DNA of 64,000 nt from Microcoleus sp036704825 (GCA_036704825.1 JAUBSN010000008.1:1-64000), one strand, 5' to 3'. Shown: positions 25,838 to 35,104, numbered from the stretch's first letter. Notes: a model not told the origin generated them from the sequence alone. Numbers and translations: made by a program.

Positions 25838-26087
25838 ACTGCCCCGAGTTAGTAGTGCAGAAACTATCCGTGCTTTAGAACGTTTAGGGTTTGTCCGGGT
25901 TCGGCAGCGGGGAAGTCACGTTATTTTGAAGAAACAAATACTTGCAGACGATCCGGAAAATCCGCAAGAGGCGATCGAAGTAGGCTGTGTGGTGCCGGTA
26001 CAGCGAAAAACTTTGGCAGTTGGAACTCTTGGAAGCATTTTAAATCAGGCTGGGATTTCAGTAGAAGATTTTTTGAATAATCTGTAG
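25830..26087 (+). CDS. hicA: HicA family toxin (mRNA interferase)
   Basis: HicA is a small dsRBD-fold RNase. The catalytic His lies in RQRGSHVILKK, preceded by ALERLGFVRVR. It starts at a GTG that overlaps the hicB stop by eight bases. At 85 residues it is full length. The frame has no damage, unlike the toxin-like genes around it. Confidence 0.92.
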   Translation: MPRLPRVSSAETIRALERLGFVRVRQRGSHVILKKQILADDPENPQEAIEVGCVVPVQRKTLAVGTLGSILNQAGISVEDFLNNL

Positions 26088-26120
26088 AGGGTAATTTTAA
26101 CTGTTACCGAAGGAAATATC

Positions 26121-26360
26121 GTGGCACAAAAACTAACTTTTAAATACGAGGCTGTCGGCGATATTCTGTACATTAATAAGTGTTCGCCTTATGCAGAGCA
26201 AGAATCGCAAGAACTAGACTAGGGAATTGTCGATCGTCTCAATCCTGAAACTGAGAAAATAGAAAATATCGAAGTTATGTTTTTCTCAAAGCGGTTTCTA
26301 GAGAGTAATGTATTTGAATTGCCGATTGTCGCAGACTTGCACTTAAGCTTTCAGGCTTGA
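26121..26360 (+). pseudogene. DUF2283 gene interrupted by an in-frame TAG
   Basis: From the GTG at 26121 the frame gives LTFKYEAVGDILYI...QESQELD, then TAG at 26220-26222, then GIVDRLNPETEKIENIEVMFFS and FELPIVADLHL to a TGA at 26358. Both sides match the small DUF2283 family, which often accompanies DUF4258 toxin-like genes. One substitution in codon 34 accounts for the break. A GTG start with an AAGGAAA site 12 bases upstream fits. It is most likely a recent pseudogene. It lies 33 bases after hicA. Confidence 0.75.
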
Positions 26361-26748
26361 GATTGTTGCGAAAGTGCGACTCCCTACGGGATAGCTTCGC
26401 TCGCGCGTACTTTAGTCAAGAAAGGGCGAGCGCTCTTTTGCGAATAAGTAAATTCTACTTTTATTGCAAGAATATTGATTGCTGATTCCGTATCTACAAT
26501 GGTTATACCAAATTCACCAAATCTTGCTATAACCATTGTGTAGGGTCGAGTGTAACGCAAGGTGCGTTGCTCAACCCAACAATTAATCGGAACTATTTAG
26601 TGATTCATGTTTAGTACCTCATCAATAATTAACATTATTATTAGTGGGTGAATAAAGTTTTGTCAAGTCGGATAATATCGGAAAATGTCGGTAGTTTTAC
26701 AAATCACAGTTTAGTAAAAAGTCATAGTTTATCTGGTAATATCGGAAA
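26361..26748. other. Intergenic region before the NB-ARC gene
   Basis: The first 100 bases carry a GCGACTCCCTACGGGATAGCTTCGCT-like palindromic repeat of a type scattered through filamentous cyanobacteria, and a short GGGTCGAG...CTCAACCC pairing follows near 26541-26575. The last 80 bases hold the direct repeats described separately. No gene is seen. Confidence 0.5.
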
Positions 26749-26755
26749 ATGTCGG
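26673..26755 (+). promoter_or_regulatory. Direct repeat pair overlapping the NB-ARC start codon
   Basis: TAATATCGGAAAATGTCGG occurs at 26673-26691 and again at 26737-26755, 64 bases apart. The second copy contains the ATG at 26749. The spacing of about six helical turns puts both on the same DNA face. This could be an operator for the HTH-like N-terminus of the encoded protein; that role is an inference. Confidence 0.45.
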
Positions 26756-28194
26756 ATACAATAGCTAAAACCCGCACACCACGCCGATCGATGGACGCTG
26801 AAGAAATCTTAAAATTTGCCGACAACCTTGTTTTCGCCAAAACTGGAAAACACCTCGACAACGTGCAAGAGGCTATATTGCTTGGTGCTTGGCAATGTCA
26901 AAAATACCCGAAAATCGCAGAGGAAGCTCATTGTAGCGAGGGTCATGTTAGGGATGTTGCTTCGGAATTATGGAAAATACTTTCAGATGTATTAGGTGAA
27001 GCAGTTAATAAGTCTAACTTTAAATCCACCTTGAAAAGGCAGCAATTTTCCATTGTTTCATCACATTACTAGAAAGACGTTATACACATTGGTAACGTTA
27101 ACGTCTGTCGAGATACTTTCCAATCTCCAGAAGTTCCAAAAGATCGATCGCCCTCCACCCCAGAAAACACCGAACCCAAAATACGCCAAGACTTAACAGA
27201 TGCACCAGATATCAGCTCATTTTACGATCGCACATCCGAACTCGCCACCCTGCAACAGTGGATAATACACGATCGCACCCGCCTAGTCGCAATATTAGGA
27301 CTCAGCGGAATTGGCAAAACCCATCTCGCACTTCACCTCCTCCCACAAATTCAGCATCAATTTGAATATGTAATTTGGCGAAGTCTCGGCACATCCCCAA
27401 CCCTCCAAACTACCCTAAAAAGCCTACTTAAATTTTTATCTAATCTACCAGAAACCGAATTGCCAACAAGCACCGATGAACTGCTATTGCTGTTAATCGA
27501 CAAATTGCGATCGCATCGCTGCCTCATCATCCTAGACGACGTACAAACAATTCTCAGCAGCGGACAAATAGCAGGCAATTATCGACATGAATATGAAAAC
27601 TACAGCAGCTTATTCAAACTTATCGGAGCGACTTGCCACAACAGTTGCTTAATCCTAAATAGTTGGGAACCACCTACAGAAATTGTCGCATTAACGAGAG
27701 AACAACCCCGCGTTCGCAGCTTGCAACTCGACTGTTTAGGTGCGGTCGCAGGCGAAATTTTCCGAGAAAAAGGTTTACTTGACGAAGACAAATGGGAAAC
27801 CTTAATTAACACTTACCGAGGCAATCCCTTGTCGTTAAAAATAGTGGCAGCCATGATTTAAGAATTATTTAGCGGCAGAGTAGCCGAATTCTTAAACAAT
27901 GATATGCTATTCTTGCCAGAAGAATTGAAAGTAAGATTGCAGCAGCAGTGCGATCGCTTATCCGAGTTAGAGAAACAGGTCATGTGCTGCATCGGGAATG
28001 AAATCGAGCCACTTTCAATTTCCCAATTGTTAGAGAAAGTGCAATTATCGCCATCGGAATTATTCAATGCGCTGCAATCTTTAGGATGGCGATCATTAAT
28101 AGAAAAACAAGAACAGGGCGATAGAGCGATGTTCACTCTATCGCCAGCGGTGAGGCAATATGTGATGACACAATATTCTCTCGCTCCCAGATGA
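26749..28194 (+). pseudogene. NB-ARC (STAND ATPase) gene with two in-frame stops
   Basis: One reading frame runs from the ATG at 26749 to 28194, broken by TAG (27070-27072) and TAA (27859-27861). Part one (107 residues) is the helical/HTH-like domain common at the front of cyanobacterial NB-ARC proteins. Part two has the P-loop LGLSGIGKTHLA, Walker B CLIILDDVQTIL and the GNPLSLKIVAAMI motif. Part three continues with the winged-helix region (LEKQVMCCIG, LQSLGWRSLIEK). The TAA stands where relatives have Gln (CAA to TAA). No WD40 or other sensor repeats follow. It is a recent pseudogene, or translation could restart to give separate fragments. Confidence 0.8.
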
Positions 28195-28291
28195 TTTACA
28201 ATAATTCTTAACCATAAAACGACCGCGATACTGCCAAAGAATCTGTTAAATTAATTGAATAATCATCAGCTTATAATGAACTGCTAGTGCC

Positions 28292-29143
28292 ATGACTTCT
28301 CAAACAAAATCTTCGATCGCATTCAATCGACTGCCAGACCACACTCAACTGCCAGAATCCGAGGGAGATACAAACTATACACCAATAACCGATCGCCCTC
28401 CCGACCACACTCAACTGCCCGACGAAGACGGTACATTTGTGAAAAACTTTCAGGAGCACCCCCAAAGCATTCTGCTGACTGATTCCATCACCCCGCTATT
28501 GCAGCAGCGCCATCAGGACAATCAATATTGCATAGGTCAAGATTGCGGCATTTATTGGCGTTTAACAGAGCCGACAGACAGAGGAGCTGAAGCACCCGAT
28601 TGGTTTTATGTTCCAAACGTGTCGCCATTAGTTGACGGTCAAATTCGGCGTTATTACGTGATGTGGTACGAAGTTATCGCACCTTTAATTGTCATCGAAT
28701 TTGTTTCGGGCGACGGCTCGGAAGAACGAGATACAACTCCTAAAACGGGTAAGTTTTGGGTTTACGAACAAGCAATTCGCGTGCCGTTCTACGCTATTTA
28801 TGAAGTGAGTCGAGCCAGCGTAGAAGTGTATCAGTTGCTAACAGGTAACTATCAGTTATTGCCAGCCAACGATCGCCGACACTATCCGATTGGGCCTTTG
28901 GGTGTAGAATTAGGAATATGGCAGGGACAGTATCAAAATGCCGAACTGCCTTGGTTGCGTTTTTGGGACGAAGAAGGTAATTTGCTGCTGACAGGTGGAG
29001 AACGAGCCGAACAAGAGGGACAGCGTGCCGAACGCGAGCAACAAGAGAAAGAATTAGCCCAACAACAAGCCGAACAAGAGCGGCAGCGTGCCGATAGACT
29101 GGCGGCTCAGTTAAGAGCTTTGGGTATCGATCCTGAAGCGTAA
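28292..29143 (+). CDS. Uma2 family protein with C-terminal coiled coil
   Basis: The middle part (about 60-220) has the Uma2-like pattern PDWFYVPNVSP, then PLIVIEFVSGDGSEERDTTPKTGKFWVYE with the likely catalytic acidic residues. The N-terminus contains two copies of the motif RxPDHTQLP about 20 residues apart. The C-terminus from about 228 is a Glu/Gln/Arg-rich coiled coil with repeated ERAEQE and QRAERE units ending at the family motif LRALGIDPEA. The biological role is unknown. Confidence 0.85.
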   Translation: MTSQTKSSIAFNRLPDHTQLPESEGDTNYTPITDRPPDHTQLPDEDGTFVKNFQEHPQSILLTDSITPLLQQRHQDNQYCIGQDCGIYWRLTEPTDRGAEAPDWFYVPNVSPLVDGQIRRYYVMWYEVIAPLIVIEFVSGDGSEERDTTPKTGKFWVYEQAIRVPFYAIYEVSRASVEVYQLLTGNYQLLPANDRRHYPIGPLGVELGIWQGQYQNAELPWLRFWDEEGNLLLTGGERAEQEGQRAEREQQEKELAQQQAEQERQRADRLAAQLRALGIDPEA

Positions 29144-29168
29144 AATTAAGGATTTACCGCCCAAGCGG

Positions 29169-29223
29169 GGGCGGGTTTATGAGATTATTGATTTTAGGCA
29201 GTTACGATCGGTAAAACCCGCCC
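29169..29223. repeat. Hairpin repeat GGGCGGGTTT / AAACCCGCCC
   Basis: Perfect 10-base arms at 29169-29178 and 29214-29223 lie between convergent genes. This is a common cyanobacterial intergenic repeat and may act as a transcription end point, though it has no T run. Confidence 0.45.
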
Positions 29224-29264
29224 TACACGATTTATATGTATTTAACCGGGGATTATGTAACCGA

Positions 29265-29762
29265 TCAAGACTGCAACCACTTCATAAACTTATTCGTCGC
29301 AGTACCAATAGACTCACCGACTTGTTTCTTCAAACGCCACCGCTGAAACGCTTGTTCGTAATCTTCGCCTTCAGTTTGATAAACATTCCAAGCATTCAGC
29401 GACAATCCCAAGCCCCATGTTAGTAAAATGAACAGCGACCAAGAAAGCTCGTGCGAACCTGCTAGATTAAACAAAACTAAAAAAGTATTGATAATGCCGT
29501 ACTTTGTCACATTTTTCTGCAATTTGCGGCGACGGTAAGTGTTAAAAACCAGCTTTTCTTGAAATTCTCCTCTAGTTGCTAACCATTGCTGTTCCGCCGC
29601 CAGAATATCCTGTTCGGAAATGCCCAATTCCGCTGCAATCTCGAAAAGCTGCACTCTGGATAATTCCCCTTCATCCTGTCGCCGGGCGATCGCAAGCTGT
29701 AAAATACCTTGAGCATCCTCTGAACCGTAAACTTGACTTATTTGAGTTTCATGAGTTGCCAT
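29265..29762 (-). CDS. 2TM domain protein with SHOCT/HTH-like N-terminus
   Basis: From the ATG at 29762 the product has 165 residues. The N-terminal half (ILQLAIARRQDEGELSRVQLFEIAAELGISEQDILAAEQQWL) is a helical domain common before 2TM domains. Two hydrophobic helices follow (YGIINTFLVLFNLAG and WSLFILLTWGLGLSLNAWNVY). The frame is open to 29882, but those 40 residues are not family-like. It is a small inner-membrane or thylakoid protein of unknown function, downstream of a PQQ-propeller gene on the same strand. Confidence 0.78.
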   Translation of the reverse strand: MATHETQISQVYGSEDAQGILQLAIARRQDEGELSRVQLFEIAAELGISEQDILAAEQQWLATRGEFQEKLVFNTYRRRKLQKNVTKYGIINTFLVLFNLAGSHELSWSLFILLTWGLGLSLNAWNVYQTEGEDYEQAFQRWRLKKQVGESIGTATNKFMKWLQS

Positions 29763-29885
29763 AACGAGTTTCCCATAATTTCCGAAATTATTTCTATCAT
29801 ACATATAACCGCAGTTAAACCGCAGGTAGGAATAGGTGGCGGATTTCAACACCCTGTTCCCGATCCAGGTAAAAAATACCAATAA

Positions 29886-31460
29886 CTAACCCAAAGTATA
29901 CATCCAGCCATCCCTCGCGCAAATCCTCACAATTCCATCCCAAACTACAGGCGTCGCCTCAAATGACAAACCCGGCTTAAATCTCCCCGATTCTATTACT
30001 TTCAAACGGTAAAACTCGCCTTTAGCATTTCTCAAAGCATTCCGTTCCCCAGACTTCACTCGTTCCCAATTCAAATTAAACAAATAAACACCGTTGTATC
30101 CCGCACTTATCAGTTTATTGCCATCGGTAAAAATTGGAGTAGAAATTGAAGATCCAATCGCTTTTTTAAACACTATTACCGGAGTATCGCAAGATTGATT
30201 TCGCCAAGGTACAGCAATTTTTTTACCTGTAATCATATCTTGGGAACCGATGTACAAATTGCCGTCGATCGCATTTGTGGCAAACAGCGCCGGAAACTCC
30301 CCTGAATTGTACTCGTCATTCAACGCCACCGAGCCAATTATCCCGCCTTCCCAGCTAGAAAGCCGGCGGTTTCCAGTCGGCAAAAACCATTCGACGCTGG
30401 CATTCGGTTCCTTGTTGGGATTCAGCTTCAGCACTCCGCCGTTGCCCTGAATGTATTGTTTTTCAATGGCACAAAAAAGTTTTCCCGATTTAGAAATTAC
30501 AGCACTTCCGTCCAAATCTGAACCAGTATAAAAATCCCAAACTATCTTTTTATTTGCAATGCTAATACCGTAAATATGACCGGAACCAGCAGCTATAAAT
30601 ATTCTATCTTTGAGCCGTGAGGGCGATGATTCCGCTACCAAGTTTCCGCCGTGCTTGCTGATATCTCCTGCTGCATAAAGCTGTACTTCTGACAAGATAT
30701 TTGGCTGCTTGATGCCTTGTTTGATTTTTGCATTGCTTGTGGAACTATCGAGAAAATAGCCGATCGCATTTTCCCCCGCATTGAACAAAACGCCACCGCC
30801 GATGTCCAAAGCGCTGCTGTCATTATCGCGGCTGTAGCTGGGCGTTCTCCTGATGTCCAATTTCCAAAGTTCCTTGCCAGTTCTAAAAGATATTGCCCTA
30901 AAACTCGGCACGACACTTTTGCCACCGCCACCGCTGCGGCTGCCCTGCAAAACCACAATTTTGTTTTCGGCGCTAGCTTTTTCATCAATATAAATCGTTG
31001 ATGAACCTTTGATTATATCATCAAATTTATAGCGCCAAACTTCTTTATTAGTAGCAATATCTATTTTTCGCAAATTGTGGTCGTAAGCACCTATAATTAA
31101 ATAAGTTTTTCCCCCGTCTCTGGTAATTGTCGGCTGTCCAGTCCAACCCGCGCCGCTCCAAACTACAGACCGCTTTCCCAGAAAAGTCCGACCGCTTCCT
31201 AGCTCAAATTTGTCGATTAACTTCAAACTTTTCGGAACACCTCTGCCGTAGAAACGGCGCTTGTCGTTACCTAAAAAGGTCGGGACTAATAATTCTATTT
31301 CTGGGTCTGCTTTAGCCAGGAAATTGTTAAGATTAGTTTCTAATAAAGCTTGCTCCGGGGAGGAAGTTTGGTCCAGTTTGAGAACAGCAGGAGGAACAGC
31401 AGCACTCAGCAAAAATAGTCCTAGCTGTTGATTGAAGGTTCTCCGAGATGATAAGCTCAT
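29886..31460 (-). CDS. PQQ-binding-like beta-propeller repeat protein, exported
   Basis: The N-terminus SSRRTFNQQLGLFLLSAAVPPAVL resembles a twin-arginine signal. The remainder holds repeated strand-rich units such as WSGAGWTGQPTITRDGGKTYLIIGAYDHNLRKIDIATNKEVWRY, characteristic of PQQ-like/YncE-type quinoprotein propellers. I see no clear PQQ dehydrogenase active site, so it may be a structural propeller rather than an enzyme. Length is 524 residues. It is divergent from the DUF255 gene. Confidence 0.78.
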   Translation of the reverse strand: MSLSSRRTFNQQLGLFLLSAAVPPAVLKLDQTSSPEQALLETNLNNFLAKADPEIELLVPTFLGNDKRRFYGRGVPKSLKLIDKFELGSGRTFLGKRSVVWSGAGWTGQPTITRDGGKTYLIIGAYDHNLRKIDIATNKEVWRYKFDDIIKGSSTIYIDEKASAENKIVVLQGSRSGGGGKSVVPSFRAISFRTGKELWKLDIRRTPSYSRDNDSSALDIGGGVLFNAGENAIGYFLDSSTSNAKIKQGIKQPNILSEVQLYAAGDISKHGGNLVAESSPSRLKDRIFIAAGSGHIYGISIANKKIVWDFYTGSDLDGSAVISKSGKLFCAIEKQYIQGNGGVLKLNPNKEPNASVEWFLPTGNRRLSSWEGGIIGSVALNDEYNSGEFPALFATNAIDGNLYIGSQDMITGKKIAVPWRNQSCDTPVIVFKKAIGSSISTPIFTDGNKLISAGYNGVYLFNLNWERVKSGERNALRNAKGEFYRLKVIESGRFKPGLSFEATPVVWDGIVRICARDGWMYTLG

Positions 31461-31587
31461 ATTAGATCGAGATAATCAGCCATAATATTAAAACATAATT
31501 ATCAGTAACAACTCAATTAAAACATCTCGCGCTAAACTGCTAGAGAACTGACAAGCTTACTCAGCACGAGTTAAAGTGGATTTGATT

Positions 31588-33735
31588 ATGGTCAACCGTC
31601 TTGCTCAATCCCAAAGCCTTTACCTGCGGAAACACGCCGAAAATCCGATCGACTGGTGGCCTTGGTGCGACGAAGCTTTGGAAGCGGCCCGAAGCGAAAA
31701 TAAACCGATTTTCCTGTCAATTGGCTACTCTAGCTGCCACTGGTGTACGGTGATGGAAGGAGAAGCATTTTCCGATCGCGCGATCGCCCAATACATGAAT
31801 TCGCACTTTATACCGATAAAAGTCGATCGCGAAGAACGCCCGGATATCGACAGCATTTATATGCAAACCTTGCAAATGATGACCGGCCAAGGCGGTTGGC
31901 CGCTCAACGTTTTTCTCACTCCAGACGAGCGAGTTCCATTCTACGGAGGCACTTATTTCCCCGTAGAAGCGCGCTACGGACGGCCGGGATTTTTAGAAGT
32001 TTTGCAAGCAATTCGCCGCTTTTACGATACAGAAAAAGGCAAAGTAGAAGCTTTCAAAGCAGAGATTTTAAGCAACCTCCAACAGTCGGCAGCGCTGTCA
32101 GGAGTAAGCGTCAAATTAAATCGCGAAATCTTTCAAAAAGGCTTAGAAATTACCACCGGAATTATTGCCGGCAGCAACCCCGGCCCCAGCTTTCCGATGA
32201 TACCTTATGCTGAGCTAGCACTGCGGGGAACGCGATTTAATTTTGAATCAAAATACGACAGCAAACAAGTTTGCACTCAGCGCGGATTAGATTTAGCATT
32301 GGGCGGTATTTACGACCGCGTAGGAGGCGGATTTCACCGCTACACGGTTGATGCGACTTGGACTGTCCCGCACTTTGAAAAAATGCTCTACGACAACGGT
32401 CAAATTGTTGAGTATTTAGCAAATTTGTGGAGCGCGGGAATACAAGAACCTGCTTTTGAAACTGCGATCGCGGGGACAGTAGAATGGTTGAAGCGAGAAA
32501 TGATTGCGCCAGCAGGCTATTTTTATGCTGCACAGGATGCGGACAGCTTTACCCCCCCAACCCCCCCTTACCAAGGGGGGGCAGAAAATTCAACCCCCCC
32601 TTACCAAGGGGGGGCAACGGGGGGGTCAGAACCGGAAGAAGGAGCATTTTATGTCTGGACTTATGCCGAACTGGAACAACTATTAACTGCTGAGGAATTG
32701 GCGGAAATTAAAGCACAGTTTACTGTTAGTCGCAGCGGCAATTTTGAAGGCAAGAATGTATTGCAGCGCCGCCATCCGGGAAGACTGAGCGACACGGTAG
32801 AAACGGCTTTGGCTAAACTGTTTGCTGTTCGCTACGGTGGCAATCCCGATACTGTCAAAACCTTTCCGCCAGCCCGCAACAATCAAGAAGCTAAAAACGA
32901 AAGTTGGCCGGGTAGAATCCCCGCAGTTACTGACACGAAAATGATTGCTGCTTGGAATAGCTTAATGATTTCGGGTTTAGCTCGCGCTGCGGCTGTTTTT
33001 GGGAATTGGGAATATCTGGAATTAGCTGTGACAACTGCTAATTTTATTTTAGACTATCAGTGGACGGATGGGCGGTTTCAGCGGTTGAATTATGACGGAC
33101 AATCTGCTGTAACCGCGCAGTCGGAAGATTATGCTTTGTTTGTGAAAGCTTTGTTGGATTTGCACCAAGCGAGTTTGACTTTAGGCAACCGGGAAGAGGG
33201 AAAACAGTTGCCGAATTCTCAGTTTTGGTTGGAGAAAGCTGTGCAGGTGCAAGAAGAGTTTGATGAGTTTTTGTGGAGCGTGGAATTGGGAGGATATTAC
33301 AATACTGCTAAGGATGCTAGCGGAGATTTGTTGGTGCGGGAACGCAGCTATATAGACAATGCAACTCCGGCGGCGAATGGAATTGCGATCGCCTCTTTGG
33401 TTCGTCTCGCACTGTTGGGGCAAAATTTGGAATATCTCGATCGCGCGGAGCAAGGTTTGCAAGCTTTCAGCAGTATTGTACAAGATGCTCCGCAAGCTTG
33501 TCCGAGTCTACTTTCGGCGATCGACTGGTATCAGCATTCTACCTTGATTCGCACGTCACCAGACCGAATTTCTGGCTTGATTTCGCAGTATTATCCGACT
33601 GCTGTCTGTCAGATTGAGGCTGATTTACCTGAAGGTGTTGTCGGGTTAGTTTGCGAGTGTTTGACTTGCAAGGAACCTGCGAAAACTCAAGAGCGGCTGT
33701 TGGAGGAAATTTTGCAAAGTCAAACCCGAGTTTAG
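31588..33735 (+). CDS. DUF255 thioredoxin-like / N-acylglucosamine-epimerase-like protein (YyaL type)
   Basis: The N-terminal domain is thioredoxin-like with SSCHWCTVMEGEAF and GGWPLNVFLTPD. The rest is an (alpha/alpha)6 barrel with WNSLMISGLARAA and NATPAANGIA. The family (bacterial YyaL, human SPATA20) has no settled function. The ATG at 31588 is preferred over the in-frame GTG at 31576. Around residue 325 the conserved AAQDADSF is followed by an extra 25-30 residues (PPTPPYQGG twice) that come from an in-frame insertion of C/G-rich palindromic repeat DNA; the family sequence then resumes at EPEEGAFYVW. Confidence 0.9.
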   Translation: MVNRLAQSQSLYLRKHAENPIDWWPWCDEALEAARSENKPIFLSIGYSSCHWCTVMEGEAFSDRAIAQYMNSHFIPIKVDREERPDIDSIYMQTLQMMTGQGGWPLNVFLTPDERVPFYGGTYFPVEARYGRPGFLEVLQAIRRFYDTEKGKVEAFKAEILSNLQQSAALSGVSVKLNREIFQKGLEITTGIIAGSNPGPSFPMIPYAELALRGTRFNFESKYDSKQVCTQRGLDLALGGIYDRVGGGFHRYTVDATWTVPHFEKMLYDNGQIVEYLANLWSAGIQEPAFETAIAGTVEWLKREMIAPAGYFYAAQDADSFTPPTPPYQGGAENSTPPYQGGATGGSEPEEGAFYVWTYAELEQLLTAEELAEIKAQFTVSRSGNFEGKNVLQRRHPGRLSDTVETALAKLFAVRYGGNPDTVKTFPPARNNQEAKNESWPGRIPAVTDTKMIAAWNSLMISGLARAAAVFGNWEYLELAVTTANFILDYQWTDGRFQRLNYDGQSAVTAQSEDYALFVKALLDLHQASLTLGNREEGKQLPNSQFWLEKAVQVQEEFDEFLWSVELGGYYNTAKDASGDLLVRERSYIDNATPAANGIAIASLVRLALLGQNLEYLDRAEQGLQAFSSIVQDAPQACPSLLSAIDWYQHSTLIRTSPDRISGLISQYYPTAVCQIEADLPEGVVGLVCECLTCKEPAKTQERLLEEILQSQTRV
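32551..32625. repeat. C/G-run palindromic repeat inserted inside a coding sequence
   Basis: Two copies of a unit CCCCCC-TTACCAA-GGGGGG with runs of up to seven C or G lie in tandem within the DUF255 gene. The unit is a palindromic dispersed repeat. Its length keeps the reading frame and adds PPYQGG-rich residues. The seven-base homopolymers are slip-prone. Confidence 0.8.
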
Positions 33736-34015
33736 CAGTAATACTGTCTATATTATTGAACAGCGAAGATACCAAGGACGCGAAGGAAGAAGGGGGAAGC
33801 AGAAGGAAGAAGTAGATTATCTTATACCGGGAAGGAAGTACATCTTCAATCCGCTCCTCAATCTTCCAAAATCTCAACTAAGTCTTCCATTGTCACGTCG
33901 CTTGGACTTAGACTTACTGGTTAGACGGTGCTTGAGACGGTAGCGATAGTTAGACTTGGGAAAGTACCTAATCTTAGTCTGTCCGCAGAATCTTCGCGGC
34001 TTCACCGCTTGAGTG
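33736..34015. other. Intergenic region with a possible degraded coding remnant
   Basis: Between the convergent DUF255 and potA genes, the minus strand from about 34015 to 33874 reads as a Lys/Arg-rich peptide (KIRYFPKSNYRYRLKHRL) followed in a shifted frame by MEDLVEILED. It has no proper start, and I recognise no family. It could be the broken end of a lost gene or chance. Confidence 0.25.
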
Positions 34016-35104
34016 TCAAACAATGTAGATACTTTCCGGCGGCACGGCAACTCGAACGCTGTCGCCGACTTGGTATCGCTGCAAGTCATCTCTGTGCAAG
34101 TTTTGCCGGCGAAGGGCGATCGAACTTTTAGGAGTCAACCGCACCGTATAGCGCGTATCAGTGCCAATATAAATAGCCTCTTCTACTATTCCCGGCCAGC
34201 TATTTTCACCGTCATAATTAGCCGGGTAAATAGCAGCTTTTTCTGGGCGCAACACCAGGGTAACAACTTTCCCAGCGGGCATATCTTCGGCTGTTGCAAC
34301 TAACACGGCTAACTGCTGGTCAACCAACACGATTATTTTACCGTTTTGCTTTTCTACTACTCGACCACTTAAAAAATTGCTCTCGCCAATAAAATCAGCA
34401 ACAAACCGCGTTTTAGGATATTCATAAATATCAACAGGCGTCCCTACTTGTTGCAGTTTTCCTCCATCCATCACTGCAATTCTGTCCGACATTGTTAGTG
34501 CTTCTTCTTGATCGTGAGTTACATAAATAAACGTAATTCCCAGTTTTCGCTGCATTTTTTTTAATTCTAACTGCATCTCTTTACGCAATTTTAAATCCAG
34601 CGCTCCTAGGGGTTCATCCAACAGCAAAACAGACGGTTGTTTGACTAATGCTCTTGCTAGTGCTACTCGCTGCTGCTGTCCCCCTGACAGTTGGCGGGGA
34701 TATCGTTTTCCTACCTCGGTTAACTGTACTAACGCTAAGGCTTCAGCAACGCGATCGCGAATTGTTTTCTGAGGCAAATTCTCCATTTCTAACCCAAAAG
34801 CGGCATTTTGTGCTACTGTCATGTGCGGAAATAAAGCATAGTTTTGAAATACCGTATTTACTGGGCGGTGAAATGGCGGGCGATTTTGCATCGGTTGGCC
34901 GTGAATGTAAATTTCGCCCGCTGTGGGAATTTCAAAACCGGCAATCATTCGCAAAGTTGTAGTTTTGCCGCAGCCGGAAGGGCCGAGTAAAGAAAAGAAT
35001 TCGCGATCGTAAATTTGCAGGTTGAGGCTGTCTACAGCTAAGAAATCTTGACTGCGGACACTTTTAAATACTTTGGAAACTTCTAAAACTTCGACAGCGT
35101 GCAT
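34016..35104 (-). CDS. potA: Spermidine/putrescine ABC transporter ATP-binding protein
   Basis: The ABC ATPase has Walker A GPSGCGKTT, Q-loop, signature LSGGQQQR, Walker B VLLLDEPLGALD and the switch His in YVTHDQEEALTMSDRI. The C-terminal third is a TOBE domain typical of PotA/CysA-type importers (VTLVLRPEKAAIYP). It energises the PotB/PotC membrane pair. It is the last gene of the potB-potC-potD-potA series, 239 bases after potD, which may mean a separate promoter. Confidence 0.95.
   Translation of the reverse strand: MHAVEVLEVSKVFKSVRSQDFLAVDSLNLQIYDREFFSLLGPSGCGKTTTLRMIAGFEIPTAGEIYIHGQPMQNRPPFHRPVNTVFQNYALFPHMTVAQNAAFGLEMENLPQKTIRDRVAEALALVQLTEVGKRYPRQLSGGQQQRVALARALVKQPSVLLLDEPLGALDLKLRKEMQLELKKMQRKLGITFIYVTHDQEEALTMSDRIAVMDGGKLQQVGTPVDIYEYPKTRFVADFIGESNFLSGRVVEKQNGKIIVLVDQQLAVLVATAEDMPAGKVVTLVLRPEKAAIYPANYDGENSWPGIVEEAIYIGTDTRYTVRLTPKSSIALRRQNLHRDDLQRYQVGDSVRVAVPPESIYIV

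Noticed and set aside
16580..26360. TAG recoded as an amino acid (suppressor tRNA)
   Set aside because: TAG ends intact genes such as hicB at the family-typical position, and no tRNA is seen here; point-mutated pseudogenes are simpler.
33874..34089. Minus-strand 71-residue ORF overlapping the end of potA
   Set aside because: The start lies inside potA in another frame and the Lys/Arg-rich part has no start of its own; at most a remnant, noted under the intergenic region.
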